The notes: generated by a model from the sequence alone, not told the origin. A stretch of DNA of 64,000 nt from Rhizobium sp. NXC14 (GCF_002117485.1 NZ_CP021030.1:809001-873000), one strand, 5' to 3'. Positions 1 to 8,740 are shown, counted from the stretch's first letter. Numbers and translations are program-made.

Positions 1-31
1 TGAGAAACGCTGGCCAACGAGGAATCCGGGG

Positions 32-190
32 ATGGCTTACAAGATCATCGCGGCCGTCATTTTTGCTTCCTTTGTCTTGGCAATTGTAATTGCCAGCGCA
101 GAAGGAGGATATAGCCCGCCAGTTTGGCCGGAGATAACCGCTCCCAAAACAGGCCGGTTGCCGCTGATGCAAGAATCCCTCGCCAGATGA
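32..190 (+). CDS. small hydrophobic peptide ORF (52 aa)
   Basis: ATG at 32 opens a 52-codon frame ending in TGA at 188-190. Residues 4-23 form one hydrophobic segment (IIAAVIFASFVLAIVIASA) followed by a short polar, proline-rich tail, so it reads like a signal peptide or single membrane anchor. A GAGGA stretch lies about 8 bases upstream of the ATG. I do not recognise a family. It stands alone at the window edge upstream of a decayed rmlB, so it could also be chance. Confidence 0.3.
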   Translation: MAYKIIAAVIFASFVLAIVIASAEGGYSPPVWPEITAPKTGRLPLMQESLAR

Positions 191-387
191 TGAGCTCCGA
201 TCTCCCCGCTGTCGCGGTCGTGACGCGCCGGCGGCATTCGCTATATTACAGCTGCGAACTAATGGCTCCTGCACCGGTATTAGGGCCGCGCTCACGGCAA
301 AGAGATAGGAGATAGTTTCGATAGTTATGGTATTAACGTTGGCTGGCGGTGGCTGCCGCTTGTGACCTTTTTTCTCCGAAACTTCTT

Positions 388-672
388 TCACAAAACGGTC
401 GCGCGCGAGTGCCGGTCTCGGTCCCGCTCTAGCTCGGCCGCATCGATGGCGCACCGGCGATCATGACCTGGCCAATCACGTACAAAGAAATATGGGCATT
501 GTGGGTTGCACCGTTCGACAGACTCGAGAACACTACGTTCGGGAACGAAGTTCAGGATGGCGGGGCGATCGAAACGGAGCAGCGCTTCGACAAAGTCGTA
601 GTCCGCGATGTCGCCTTTGACCGGTTCATCCTGAAGCCAAGGATAAGCCGGCGCCCCCGTCACCAAGATCAT
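388..672 (-). pseudogene. rmlB: dTDP-glucose 4,6-dehydratase relic with internal deletion
   Basis: The 94-aa frame looks like the two ends of RmlB joined together. The N-terminal part keeps MILVTG and GDIADYDFVEALLRFDRPA, as in the start of the NAD-binding fold, followed by a degraded AAESHVDRS-like stretch (VPERSVLES). The C-terminal part keeps GHDRRCAIDAAELERD, which matches the GHDRRYAIDA(S/T)KI signature normally found past residue 280 of about 350. About two thirds of the enzyme is missing, including the catalytic YxxxK, so it cannot work. RmlB makes dTDP-4-keto-6-deoxyglucose for rhamnose. The relic lies next to gmd-fcl, which fits an old nucleotide-sugar locus. The parent gene is an inference from these short matches. 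Confidence 0.55.
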
Positions 673-854
673 GTATTTCTTTTTGGAGATCTGATAAACG
701 GAAAACTAAGTCTCATCGTGCCAGCCGCCGTCAACCGAACGGAACGACAATGTCGAACTTCGCTTGTCCGGGGTTCTGTCGCATTGGGGTTGCGCTGATT
801 TGGTCGTTTCCATAAACACCTCCCGAAGATTGCATCGAAAGACGACGTGAAAAA

Positions 855-1916
855 ATGACGAAAACCGCGCTTATCACTGGGGTGACTGGTCAGGACGGTG
901 CCTATTTGGCCGAATTGCTTCTGAGCAAAGACTATACGGTGCACGGTATCAAGCGGCGGTCCTCGTCTTTTAACACCGGCCGCATCGAACATATCTATCA
1001 GGATCCGCATGAGGCCCATCCACGCTTCGTCCTCCACTACGGCGATATGATCGACTCGACTAATCTCCTGCGGATCGTGCAGCAGACTCAGCCGGATGAA
1101 ATCTACAACCTTGCCGCACAAAGCCACGTCGGCGTCAGCTTCGAAACGCCGGAATATACGGCGGATGCCGATGGTGTCGGGACCTTGAGGTTGCTTGAGG
1201 CTATCCGCATCCTGGGTCTTGAGAAAAAAAGCCGATTCTACCAGGCGTCGACATCGGAACTCTATGGTCTCGTGCAGCAAGTGCCGCAAAACGAGAAGAC
1301 CCCGTTCTATCCGCGCTCTCCCTATGCCGCAGCCAAGCTTTATGCCTACTGGATCGTCGTGAATTATCGCGAGGCCTACGGCATGCACGCGTCGAACGGC
1401 ATTCTGTTCAACCATGAAAGCCCGCTTCGCGGCGAGACCTTCGTCACGCGCAAGATCACCATGGCCGTGGCTGCCATCAGCCTCGGCCTTCAAGACAAGC
1501 TTTTCCTAGGCAATCTTGACGCCCAGCGCGACTGGGGCCATGCACGCGAATATGTCGAGGGCATGTGGCTCATGCTGCAGCAGGACAAGCCGGATGACTA
1601 CGTCTTGGCGACGGGTGAGACGACGCGTGTCCGCCAGTTTGTCGAGTGGGCCTTCGCCGACGTCGGCATCGCTTTGGAATGGAAGGGGTCCGGCGTCGAC
1701 GAAAAGGGTTATGACTCCACCTCCGGTAGGTGCCTTGTGGAAATCGATCCCCGGTATTTCCGCCCGACGGAAGTAGACCTTTTGCTTGGCGACCCGACCA
1801 AGGCACGTCAGAATCTGGGCTGGCACCACAAGACCCCGGTTCGTGAGCTCGCCGCTGAGATGGTGCGGGAGGATATCAAACACTGGAAGGCTCAAGGCAG
1901 CCGGAAAGAGGTCTGA
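855..1916 (+). CDS. gmd: GDP-mannose 4,6-dehydratase
   Basis: 353 aa, the usual length for Gmd. Converts GDP-D-mannose to GDP-4-keto-6-deoxymannose, the first step towards GDP-L-fucose and related deoxysugars, in the cytoplasm. It is an extended SDR: the NADP-binding GVTGQDG is at residues 9-15, the Gmd-type [13 protein letters not shown] at about 34-46, catalytic T133/E135 in STSE, and Y157/K161 in [20 protein letters not shown] further on is the substrate-side signature, one residue off the usual NHESPRRG. Its TGA at 1914-1916 is directly followed by the fcl start codon, so the two are an operon. The product probably feeds O-antigen, or Nod-factor fucosylation through NoeL/NolK-type chemistry; the sequence cannot distinguish these. 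Confidence 0.96.
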   Translation: MTKTALITGVTGQDGAYLAELLLSKDYTVHGIKRRSSSFNTGRIEHIYQDPHEAHPRFVLHYGDMIDSTNLLRIVQQTQPDEIYNLAAQSHVGVSFETPEYTADADGVGTLRLLEAIRILGLEKKSRFYQASTSELYGLVQQVPQNEKTPFYPRSPYAAAKLYAYWIVVNYREAYGMHASNGILFNHESPLRGETFVTRKITMAVAAISLGLQDKLFLGNLDAQRDWGHAREYVEGMWLMLQQDKPDDYVLATGETTRVRQFVEWAFADVGIALEWKGSGVDEKGYDSTSGRCLVEIDPRYFRPTEVDLLLGDPTKARQNLGWHHKTPVRELAAEMVREDIKHWKAQGSRKEV

Positions 1917-2867
1917 GTGTACGATCTATCCAACAAGAAGATCTGGGTTGCCGGTCATCGCGGTATGGTCGGCAGTGCTCTTGTGCGCAGGCTTCAATCC
2001 GAAGATTGCACGGTCGTCACGGCCACGCGCGCCGAGGTCGACTTGAAGCGCCAGGACGAGGTCGAGAAATTTGTTGAAGCAACTCGACCTGACGCGATCA
2101 TTCTCGCCGCTGCCAAGGTCGGCGGTATCCTTGCGAATGACAGCTATCCCGCCGAATTCATCTATGACAATCTCATTATAGAAACCAACATCTTCGAAGC
2201 CGCCCACCGCGGTGGCGTGCACCGGCTTCTCTTTCTAGGCTCAAGCTGCATTTATCCGAAGCTCGCTCCACAGCCGATTCCCGAAGAGGCTCTATTAACT
2301 GGTCCGCTTGAACCGACCAACGAATGGTACGCGATCGCCAAGATCGCCGGTATTAAGCTCGCGGAAGCCTATCGCAAACAATATGGCCGGGACTACATTT
2401 CGGCCATGCCAACCAATCTATATGGCCCCGGCGATAATTTCGACCTCAATTCCAGCCATGTGCTGCCAGCGCTAATCCGCAAGGCGCATGCTGCGAAACT
2501 GCGCAATGACCCGCAAATGGTAGTCTGGGGCACAGGAACCCCACGCCGCGAGTTCCTTCACGTCGATGACTGCGCCGACGCCCTGGTGTTTCTGCTCAAA
2601 ACCTATTCGGGCTCGCAGCACGTCAATGTCGGCTCGGGCACGGATCTCGAAATAATCGAGTTGACGCATCTGGTCTGCCGCGTTGTCGGTTATGAGGGTG
2701 AGATCATCCATGATCTTTCCAAGCCGGACGGCACGCCGCGAAAACTGATGAGCAACAAGAAGCTGCAGGACATGGGTTGGGAACCGCACATTTCGCTCGA
2801 GGACGGCATCAGAGCTACTTATGCCTGGTTCCTGCAATCCGAAAATGGAACCGGTTCAGCGGTCTAA
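1917..2867 (+). CDS. fcl: GDP-L-fucose synthase (epimerase/reductase)
   Basis: 316 aa. Performs the 3,5-epimerisation and 4-reduction of GDP-4-keto-6-deoxymannose to GDP-L-fucose with NADPH. The start is a GTG abutting the gmd stop, with no intergenic gap, which implies translational coupling. Nucleotide-binding GHRGMVGSAL is at residues 13-22, GSSCIYPK at about 108-115 supplies the catalytic Ser and Cys, and Y138xxxK142 (YAIAK) is the SDR pair. MPTNLYGPGDNFD and the C-terminal DGTPRKL are typical of WcaG/Fcl. Family assignment is firm. The glycan that receives the fucose is not shown by the window. Confidence 0.96.
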   Translation: MYDLSNKKIWVAGHRGMVGSALVRRLQSEDCTVVTATRAEVDLKRQDEVEKFVEATRPDAIILAAAKVGGILANDSYPAEFIYDNLIIETNIFEAAHRGGVHRLLFLGSSCIYPKLAPQPIPEEALLTGPLEPTNEWYAIAKIAGIKLAEAYRKQYGRDYISAMPTNLYGPGDNFDLNSSHVLPALIRKAHAAKLRNDPQMVVWGTGTPRREFLHVDDCADALVFLLKTYSGSQHVNVGSGTDLEIIELTHLVCRVVGYEGEIIHDLSKPDGTPRKLMSNKKLQDMGWEPHISLEDGIRATYAWFLQSENGTGSAV

Positions 2868-3239
2868 TACCCAGGCGGTGAAGATCGGCATTTTCCGCGT
2901 CGATTTTCGCGGCGTTGAGGCGTCGCCAGCCTCCGTCACCGCAATGTGTCCAGACTATCCTCTGAATGGCAGCTAAGTCCGCATGGTAGCCGGAGCGGGG
3001 AATGTGGCCAATCACCTGTCGGATTTGTCGTAACAGGCGGCGATGAGCCGCTGCTAGTTAACATGGCTCCGCTCGGTTGATGTTCCCGTCGGCTCGAACA
3101 TTACCACCTGCTGCTGGCGGCCGTAGGACAGCTCTGCCATTGCGGCGGGGAACCCGATAGGGTTAGCGCGGTGAGTATTGTAGGAAAGCCGAAATATACC
3201 CATAAATTTCCAAGATCGGTTAGTTACCTAGGGGATTCC
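2868..3239. other. intergenic stretch without a convincing gene
   Basis: About 370 bases between fcl and the methyltransferase gene. Short open frames on both strands lack recognisable motifs. A GTG at 3171 could extend the next gene by 23 codons, but the ATG at 3240 has a much better ribosome-binding site. Confidence 0.5.
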
Positions 3240-4262
3240 ATGGAAACAATCGTCGAGGATACCCATGCTGGCGCCGTGTCGCCCGAACTTGTGGTCGATG
3301 CACTGTTTGCCTGCCGGAAGACGGCAGCGATCAGGGCGGCCATCGAGCTTGATCTCTTTACGCATATCGGCGAGGGCAAGACGGCGGCAGGGCTGGCGTC
3401 GGCAACAAACGCCTCGGAACGTGGGGTGCGCATCCTCTGCGACTATCTCGTGGTCCACGGCTTCTTGACCAAGGACGGCGGACAGTACCGTATGACGCCC
3501 TCGACCAGAATGTTCCTTGATCGCAATTCGCCGGCTTTTATGGGCTCTGCCGTCGAGTTTACCGCTGCACCCGAAGTACTGGATAATTTTCTGCGCGATC
3601 CGGCCGCCGTCGTGCGAAACGGCGGTTCGGCCGGTCTTGCGAACATGTCGGCGGACAATCCCGTCTGGTTGAAGTTTGCGCGCGGCATGGGCTCATTCAC
3701 AGGTCTCAGCGCCAAAATATTGGCTGATGAAATCTCCGGCTGGCCGAGCCCTCCAAAAAAGGTGTTGGACATCGCGGCGGGTCCGGGCCTCTTCGGGATC
3801 GAAATAGCCAAGGCCTTTCCATCGTCGGACATCGTCGCCGTCGACTGGGGCGCCGTCTTGGAGCTGTCGAAGCAGAATGCGGAAAAATCAGGCGTGGCGG
3901 ACCGTTACCGGACGATCGCCGGCAGCGCCTTCGACGTCGACTGGGGTACGGATTATGATCTCGTCCTGCTTCCGAATTTCCTGCACCATTTCGATTTGCC
4001 GACATGCGCTGAGCTGTTGCGAAAGATCACCGCGAGCCTTGCAGAGGGTGGCCGGATCGTCGCGGTCGATTTCGTGCCGAACGAAGATGGCGTGTCGCCG
4101 CCTTTTCCAGCGGCCTTCTCCTGGGAGATGCTCGCCAGCACGCCGGCGGGCCAGGCTTATAAACAAAGCGAGCTGACTGAGATTGCAAAACTGGCCGGCC
4201 TCGCCGGCGTCACGGTCAAACCGATGCCGCCAACCCCCGCAAGCCTCATTCTCTTTGAATAG
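3240..4262 (+). CDS. class I SAM-dependent O-methyltransferase (acetylserotonin/caffeate OMT type)
   Basis: 340 aa from ATG 3240, chosen because AGGGG sits about 7 bases upstream; a GTG at 3171 would add 23 residues. The N-terminal part (about 15-110) is the winged-helix dimerisation domain of the O-methyltransferase-2 family. The C-terminal Rossmann domain shows motif I VLDIAAGPGLFGIE, the acidic strand end IVAVDWG and the post-motif LLPNFLHHF. ILFE closes the last strand. It probably methylates a hydroxyl on a small molecule or sugar. Since gmd and fcl lie just upstream, an O-methylated deoxysugar is possible, but 370 bases separate them and I cannot name the substrate. Confidence 0.75.
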   Translation: METIVEDTHAGAVSPELVVDALFACRKTAAIRAAIELDLFTHIGEGKTAAGLASATNASERGVRILCDYLVVHGFLTKDGGQYRMTPSTRMFLDRNSPAFMGSAVEFTAAPEVLDNFLRDPAAVVRNGGSAGLANMSADNPVWLKFARGMGSFTGLSAKILADEISGWPSPPKKVLDIAAGPGLFGIEIAKAFPSSDIVAVDWGAVLELSKQNAEKSGVADRYRTIAGSAFDVDWGTDYDLVLLPNFLHHFDLPTCAELLRKITASLAEGGRIVAVDFVPNEDGVSPPFPAAFSWEMLASTPAGQAYKQSELTEIAKLAGLAGVTVKPMPPTPASLILFE

Positions 4263-4307
4263 CTGCAAATTAGCTCCTCGTGCAAATTCAAGAAGGATTG
4301 GCTCGGA

Positions 4308-4465
4308 GTAAGCGCTGTTTTCAGGCCACGGCTTTGAGTTCGTGCCTTGCGGCATAGGTCCACGGCAGCAGGTCGTCGATTTGGCTATTTGGATGGCCGT
4401 TGGCGATCCTGGTGAGGACGTCTGAGAGATAGGCCAGTGGCTCGACATTGTTGAGCTTGGCAGTT
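4308..4465. mobile_element. IS66-family terminal fragment (tnpC end)
   Basis: 158 bases that repeat 5890-6047, the left end of the complete IS66 copy downstream, with about three mismatches. It starts with the IS66 terminus GTAAGCGCTGTTTTCAGGCC and carries the last codons of tnpC on the minus strand. Similarity stops at 4465, where the RIT-like element begins. The rest of this IS66 copy is not seen in the window, so it was truncated by insertion and later deletion. Confidence 0.85.
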
Positions 4466-4588
4466 TATGCCGACCGGCGAACTATGCCGATTAATCAACT
4501 TTTTGCCAACGTCTCCGGCACCATAGCGGTCGCCTAGTCGGCATAACTTAGGGTCTCTCCGTCGCAATTGTCGCGAAGGAGAGGACAC

Positions 4589-5830
4589 ATGAACGCAACT
4601 GACTATTTGAATCGCAGCGCCCTATACCGGAAGCTGGTCTACGGTCCGTATCGGGAGTTTGCGGGCGTTTACGCCGTCAAAATGTCGAACGAAGGTTTGG
4701 GGCGGCAATGCACGTGGCGCTCGCTGAGCCTGTTTCGGGATCTGATGGACTGGCATGTTGGTAATGGACATGCTCCGCAGGATTTGAATGAGATTCACGT
4801 CGACCGCTTTCTTGAGCATCGTTTCAAACACTGGAAGCCCGACTCGGGCGATCGATCGGCGCTCCGCCGCTTGCTTTTGGCGTTACGGGAGAAAGGCTTA
4901 ATACCAGCCGCGCTTCCGATTCAGCGCAGTGAGCACGAGATGATCGTCGATGTATTCGGGCAATATCTCTCGACTGAGAGAGGGCTCGCCGCCGCGACAG
5001 TGGGGAGCCACAAGCTTCTGTCGCTTCGATTTCTCCGGGAGGTGTGTCCTTTCGGCGCAGACGAGTTTGCAGCGCTCACCCCGGAGATCGTTATCGGTTA
5101 TGTCGAGCGACATGCGCTCGACGGTTCTGCCGACAGTGGCAAAGCCATGTGCGGGGTTGTGCGTGCTTTCCTGCGCTATTTGCATCTGAAGGGTTTCATC
5201 TCGACGCCGCTCGCTGACTGTGTACCGTCCATCCGCCGCTGGCGACTTGCCGGCCTTCCAACATTCCTGCCGCCGGAGAAGGTGCAAAAGGTTCTCGATG
5301 CTTGCGATCGGACGACGGCAATGGGTAGTCGGGACTATGCGGTTCTGATGATCCTCGCCAAGCTCGGTTTGCGCGCCAGCGAAGTGGCCACCCTCAATCT
5401 TGACGATATCGACTGGCAGTCGGGCACGATCCTCGTACACGGAAAGGGACGACGACAAGCGACTATGCCGCTGCGTCACGACGTCGGAACAGCGATCGTT
5501 GCTTATATCCGGCATGGGCGCCCAGCTTCGGCATGTCACCGAGTCTTCTTGCGAACACTTGCGCCGCATGTGGGCTTTGCCTCCGGCTGCGCCATTACGA
5601 TGATCGCGAAGCAGGCACTCGAACGGGCAGGCATTGACGGCTATGCGCATCACGGTGCCCATCTTTTCCGCCACAGCCTTGCGACCGACCTTTTGCGGTC
5701 GGGCGCCAGCTTTGCCGAGATCGGCCAACTGCTCCGCCATCGAAGCATCGACAGTACAAGAATCTATGCAAAGCTCGATATTGAGAAGCTGCGTGAACTG
5801 AGCCTACCCTGGCCGGGAGGTGTCCAATGA
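4589..5830 (+). CDS. tyrosine recombinase, first gene of RIT-like trio
   Basis: 413 aa from ATG 4589, preceded by a strong GAAGGAGAGG. N-terminal and core-binding SAM-like regions span about 1-225 and the catalytic domain about 230-400. Visible catalytic residues are R262 in LGLRASEV, K286 in HGKGRR, H358xxR361 in HLFRH, H384 in LLRHRS and the nucleophile Y393 in STRIYAKL. All are present, so the protein should be able to cut and join DNA. Its TGA overlaps the ATG of the second recombinase (ATGA at 5827-5830), the usual coupling in RIT elements. It moves its own element rather than serving as a cell-division Xer protein. Confidence 0.85.
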   Translation: MNATDYLNRSALYRKLVYGPYREFAGVYAVKMSNEGLGRQCTWRSLSLFRDLMDWHVGNGHAPQDLNEIHVDRFLEHRFKHWKPDSGDRSALRRLLLALREKGLIPAALPIQRSEHEMIVDVFGQYLSTERGLAAATVGSHKLLSLRFLREVCPFGADEFAALTPEIVIGYVERHALDGSADSGKAMCGVVRAFLRYLHLKGFISTPLADCVPSIRRWRLAGLPTFLPPEKVQKVLDACDRTTAMGSRDYAVLMILAKLGLRASEVATLNLDDIDWQSGTILVHGKGRRQATMPLRHDVGTAIVAYIRHGRPASACHRVFLRTLAPHVGFASGCAITMIAKQALERAGIDGYAHHGAHLFRHSLATDLLRSGASFAEIGQLLRHRSIDSTRIYAKLDIEKLRELSLPWPGGVQ

Positions 5831-5881
5831 GCCGGCTTCGCACCGCGCTTGAGCGCTACATCGGCATGCGCCAAGGGCTGG

Positions 5882-5889
5882 GATACAAA
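5882..5889. repeat. 8-bp target-site duplication, left copy (GATACAAA)
   Basis: GATACAAA directly precedes the IS66 end at 5890 and is repeated exactly at 8367-8374 after the other end. Eight bases is the duplication length expected for the IS66 family. Confidence 0.93.
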
Positions 5890-5902
5890 GTAAGCGCTGT
5901 TT

Positions 5903-7435
5903 TCAGGCCACGGCTTTGAGTTCGTGCCTTGCGGCATAGGTCCACGGCAGCAGGTCGTAGATTTGGCTATTTGGGTGGCCGTTGGCGATCCTGGTGAGGA
6001 CGTCTGAGAGATAGGCCAGTGGCTCGACATGGTTGAGCTTGGCAGTCTCGATGAGCGAGGCGATGGTTGCCCAGTGTTCGGCGCCGGCGTCGGAACCGGC
6101 AAATAGTGCATTCTTGCGATTGAGCGCAATTGGCCTGATGGATCGCTCGACGGTATTGGAGTCGATCTCGATCCGGCCATCGTCGATGAACCGGGTCAAG
6201 CCATCCCAGCGTGACAAGGCATAGCGGATTGCTTCGGCGAGCTTCGTCTTCTGACTGATGAGGCCGAGTTGTTCGCGCAGCCAGGGAGCGAGGCTATCTG
6301 TGATCGGTCGGCTCTTCTCTTGGCGCGTGGCGGTGCGCTCCTCGTGTGTGAGGCCACGTATCTCGTCTTCAATCCTGTAAAGTTCGGCGATGCGTTTGAG
6401 CGCCTCGCTGGCAATGGGTGCTGGACCGGCGGCGGCGAGTTCATAGAAGTGGCGGCGAACGTGAGACCAGCAGAAAGCCAGTGACACGGTGTTCTTTGCC
6501 GCGAGTGGGCGATATCCACTGTAGCCGTCGACCTGCAGAATGCCGACGAAGCCGTCGAGATGGGCCATCGGTCGCTCGCCTTTGCGATCCGGGGCATAGA
6601 TATAGGCGACGCCGGGCGGGTCCTTTCCTTGCCAAGGGCGGTCGTCCCGCGCATAGGCCCAAAGCTGCCCGGTCTTAGTCTTGCCACGACCCGGGTCGAG
6701 TACGGGGGCTGTCGTCTCGTCGGCGAAGAGCTTCGACGATGACTTCAAATGATCGAGCAGCCGCTGATGGACAGGACGCAGATGCCAGGCGGCGCGACCG
6801 ACCCAGTCGGCGAGCGTCGAGCGGTCGAGGTCGATGCCTTGACGCTTATAGATTTGCGCCTGGCGGTACAGTGGCAGGTGGTCAGCATATTTGGAGACCA
6901 GCACCTGGGCGACGGTGGCCTCGGTCGGAATGCCGCCTTCAATCAGTCTTGCCGGGGCCGGAGCCTGGACCACGACTTCTTCGCAAGCCCGGCAAGCATA
7001 CTTCGGGCGGCGCAGCACAAGCACGCGGAACCGGGCGGGCACAATGTCGAGCTTCTCGCTGACGTCTTCGCCGATCCGATGCAGGTCATTGCGGCAGCAG
7101 GGGCAGGCATGGTCATCAATATCAACTACGATCTCGATGCGCGGCAGATGGGCTGGCAGCGAACCTCTGTTCGTGCGCCGTTTGGCGACCTGCGCCTGTC
7201 GAACAGCAGGGGAAGCTTGCTCATTGTCTTCCAGACCGGCAGCCTCGACTTGCTCGGCCTCTTCAAGCCCAAGCAGAAGCTGGTCCTCGGGAAGCGTCTC
7301 GGCACGGCGGCCGAACCGGTGGCGCTGCAATTCCTTGATGATCTGACGCAGGCGGGCATTCTCCGCCTCGCGCGAAAGCACCATCGCTTTCAGCGCGTTC
7401 AGGTCATCCGGAAGCTCGTCCGCCGTTATCGTCAT
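5903..7435 (-). CDS. tnpC: IS66 family transposase TnpC
   Basis: 510 aa, full length for the IS66 DDE transposase. The N-terminal part has a coiled region (about 10-45, leucine/arginine-rich). A zinc-finger-like block follows at about 110-160 (CPCCRNDL and CRACEE). The DDE core includes FADETTAPVLD, LQVDGYSGY and, near the C-terminus, IEIDSNTVERSIRPIALNRK, which carries the last acidic residue. The short IS66 C-terminal domain (LPWTYA) ends just inside the left inverted repeat. It catalyses strand transfer with TnpA and TnpB. No truncation is visible. Confidence 0.95.
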   Translation of the reverse strand: MTITADELPDDLNALKAMVLSREAENARLRQIIKELQRHRFGRRAETLPEDQLLLGLEEAEQVEAAGLEDNEQASPAVRQAQVAKRRTNRGSLPAHLPRIEIVVDIDDHACPCCRNDLHRIGEDVSEKLDIVPARFRVLVLRRPKYACRACEEVVVQAPAPARLIEGGIPTEATVAQVLVSKYADHLPLYRQAQIYKRQGIDLDRSTLADWVGRAAWHLRPVHQRLLDHLKSSSKLFADETTAPVLDPGRGKTKTGQLWAYARDDRPWQGKDPPGVAYIYAPDRKGERPMAHLDGFVGILQVDGYSGYRPLAAKNTVSLAFCWSHVRRHFYELAAAGPAPIASEALKRIAELYRIEDEIRGLTHEERTATRQEKSRPITDSLAPWLREQLGLISQKTKLAEAIRYALSRWDGLTRFIDDGRIEIDSNTVERSIRPIALNRKNALFAGSDAGAEHWATIASLIETAKLNHVEPLAYLSDVLTRIANGHPNSQIYDLLPWTYAARHELKAVA

Positions 7436-7506
7436 GGATCGAGAACAGCATATTTTGCCGCTCAGAACGAGAGGCAGGATGATGATGATTCAATTGGTCG
7501 CGGCCG

Positions 7507-7863
7507 CTATCCAGCCTTTATCGGGGTGCGCGTTTCGCTCGGCGTATGCACGCGTTTCCAGTCCAATCCCTCGAACAGAGCCGAGAATTGGGCGGCCGTC
7601 AGATGCATCGCGCCGTCCTGCATTCGAGGCCAATGGAACTCGCCATCCTCAAGCCGCTTGGCAACCAGGCACACGCCGCTACCGTCCCAGAAGACCAGCT
7701 TGATCCGGTCCGTTCGTTTGGCCCGGAACACGTAGATCGTGCCAGAGAATGGGTCAGCACCCATCTCGGCTTTCACGAGCGCCGCCAATCCGTCAGCGCC
7801 TTTGCGGAAGTCGACGGGCTTGGTGGCGATCATCACCTTTACCGCACCGGACGGACCAATCAC
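7507..7863 (-). CDS. tnpB: IS66 family accessory protein TnpB
   Basis: 118 aa. The motifs PVDFRKGADGLAALV, FSGTIYVFRAKRTDRIKLV and DGSGVCLVAKRLE are the hallmarks of IS66 Orf2/TnpB, required for transposition though the exact role is not known. Its ATG overlaps the TGA of tnpA (7860-7863), implying coupling. A 71-base gap separates it from tnpC. The length is usual for the family. Confidence 0.95.
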   Translation of the reverse strand: MIGPSGAVKVMIATKPVDFRKGADGLAALVKAEMGADPFSGTIYVFRAKRTDRIKLVFWDGSGVCLVAKRLEDGEFHWPRMQDGAMHLTAAQFSALFEGLDWKRVHTPSETRTPIKAG

Positions 7864-8291
7864 GACTGAGCCTTCAACGCCTGGATCACAGCAGCAATTG
7901 TCGCGCTGTCCGTGCCAGATGAGATCCTGACGACCGCGCCGCCAACCTCCAGCTCGATTGCCGCAACTGGAAGTGCGCTCCTCGTAATCGTCTTTCGCCG
8001 TGTCGGAGGCGGCTCTACCGGACGATCAATTACTGCTGCCACAAACATCGGCGGCGAGTCTTGCTGCGCCTGGCTCCGCGCCTGCCGACGCCAGGTAAAC
8101 AATTGTCCGGGAGACAACCCGTGCCGACGCGCAACAGCACTGACCGACATCTCGCCGCTATAGCTCTCGGCGACAATTCGGTCTTTCTCCTCGTCGCTCC
8201 AGTCGCGGCGACGGCCAGTTCCCGTAAAAACCTCAAACCGTTGCACCGGCACGTCTGCACTGGTGCCATGCGTAAACCCTGTAATCGTCAT
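7860..8291 (-). CDS. tnpA: IS66 family TnpA (transposase Orf1, helix-turn-helix)
   Basis: 143 aa. Residues 25-75 (RRRDWSDEEKDRIVAES, SVSAVARRHGLSPGQLFTWR) form the Tnp_1/IS3-IS66 helix-turn-helix that binds the element's DNA. The C-terminal part (IELEVGGAVVRISSGTD) is the usual short beta-rich tail. It is the first gene of the tnpABC operon, starting about 75 bases inside the right end of the element. Confidence 0.93.
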   Translation of the reverse strand: MTITGFTHGTSADVPVQRFEVFTGTGRRRDWSDEEKDRIVAESYSGEMSVSAVARRHGLSPGQLFTWRRQARSQAQQDSPPMFVAAVIDRPVEPPPTRRKTITRSALPVAAIELEVGGAVVRISSGTDSATIAAVIQALKAQS

Positions 8292-8366
8292 ATGTCGAAG
8301 CCTCGTTCGGCAACAACATCAACAATCACGCGCTGATCCGGAAGGTGGGGTCAAAACACCGCTTAC

Positions 8367-8374
8367 GATACAAA
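8367..8374. repeat. 8-bp target-site duplication, right copy (GATACAAA)
   Basis: Exact repeat of 5882-5889, immediately outside the IS66 end at 8366. The recombinase frame resumes at 8375. Confidence 0.93.
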
Positions 8375-8740
8375 TACTACGGTCCAGCAAAACGATTGTC
8401 GGAGTTCGTCGCTTTCATGGAAGCCCGCGGCGCCGAGACCATCACGGCGGACCTGGCAATGGAGTGGGTCACCTCGATGGGCCGGCAGCCGAGTTGATCA
8501 ATCCGACTGGCTGATGTGCGCTGCTTTGCCCAGCACCTGACTCATTTCGATCCTTTGACGGAAGTGCCACCGAGCGACGCTGTGGCGCCGGCACGGCGGA
8601 CAAAACCCTACATCTATAGTGAGGTCGAGATTCAGGCACTTCTGGCGGCAGCACTGTCGTTACCGCCGGCCAACGCCCTGCGGCGCTGGACATACCACTG
8701 CCTGTTCGGGCTGATAGCGGTCGCGGGACTGCGCCATACC

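Larger units (their letters stand above)
5890..8366 (-). mobile_element. complete IS66-family insertion sequence (2477 bp)
   Basis: Ends are imperfect inverted repeats: GTAAGCGCTGTTTTCAGGCC at 5890 and, on the other strand from 8366, GTAAGCGGTGTTTTGACCCC. An exact 8-bp direct repeat GATACAAA flanks it. Genes tnpA, tnpB and tnpC all lie on the minus strand, are full length and in the standard order, so the element looks mobile. It sits inside the second RIT recombinase. The undecayed duplication suggests a fairly recent insertion. Confidence 0.95.
4466..8740 (+). mobile_element. RIT-like (recombinase in trio) element, interrupted and truncated
   Basis: Two tandem, overlapping tyrosine-recombinase genes on one strand match the plan of RIT elements, which carry three such genes. 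The left edge is set where IS66 similarity stops. There TATGCCGA occurs twice in direct orientation (about 4467 and 4485) and GTCGGCATA in inverted orientation near 4540, plausible end repeats. The first recombinase (4589-5830) is intact. The second is split by IS66, has a nonsense codon, and is cut at about 8740 by a group II intron remnant. The third is absent. The element is therefore dead unless helped in trans. Confidence 0.65.
5827..8740 (+). pseudogene. second RIT-like tyrosine recombinase, split by IS66, nonsense-mutated and 3'-truncated
   Basis: The first 21 codons (5827-5889, MSRLRTALERYIGMRQGLGY...) stop at the IS66 insertion. Removing IS66 and one copy of the 8-bp duplication restores the frame at 8375: YYGPAKRLSEFVAFMEARGAE. 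A TGA at 8495-8497 replaces what was probably TGG, and the same frame continues with RLADVRCFAQHLTHFDP and TEVPPSD, typical of this recombinase group. After FGLIAVAGLR (about 8737) the sequence changes in frame to a group II intron maturase. The catalytic residues after the first Arg are lost. Confidence 0.8.
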
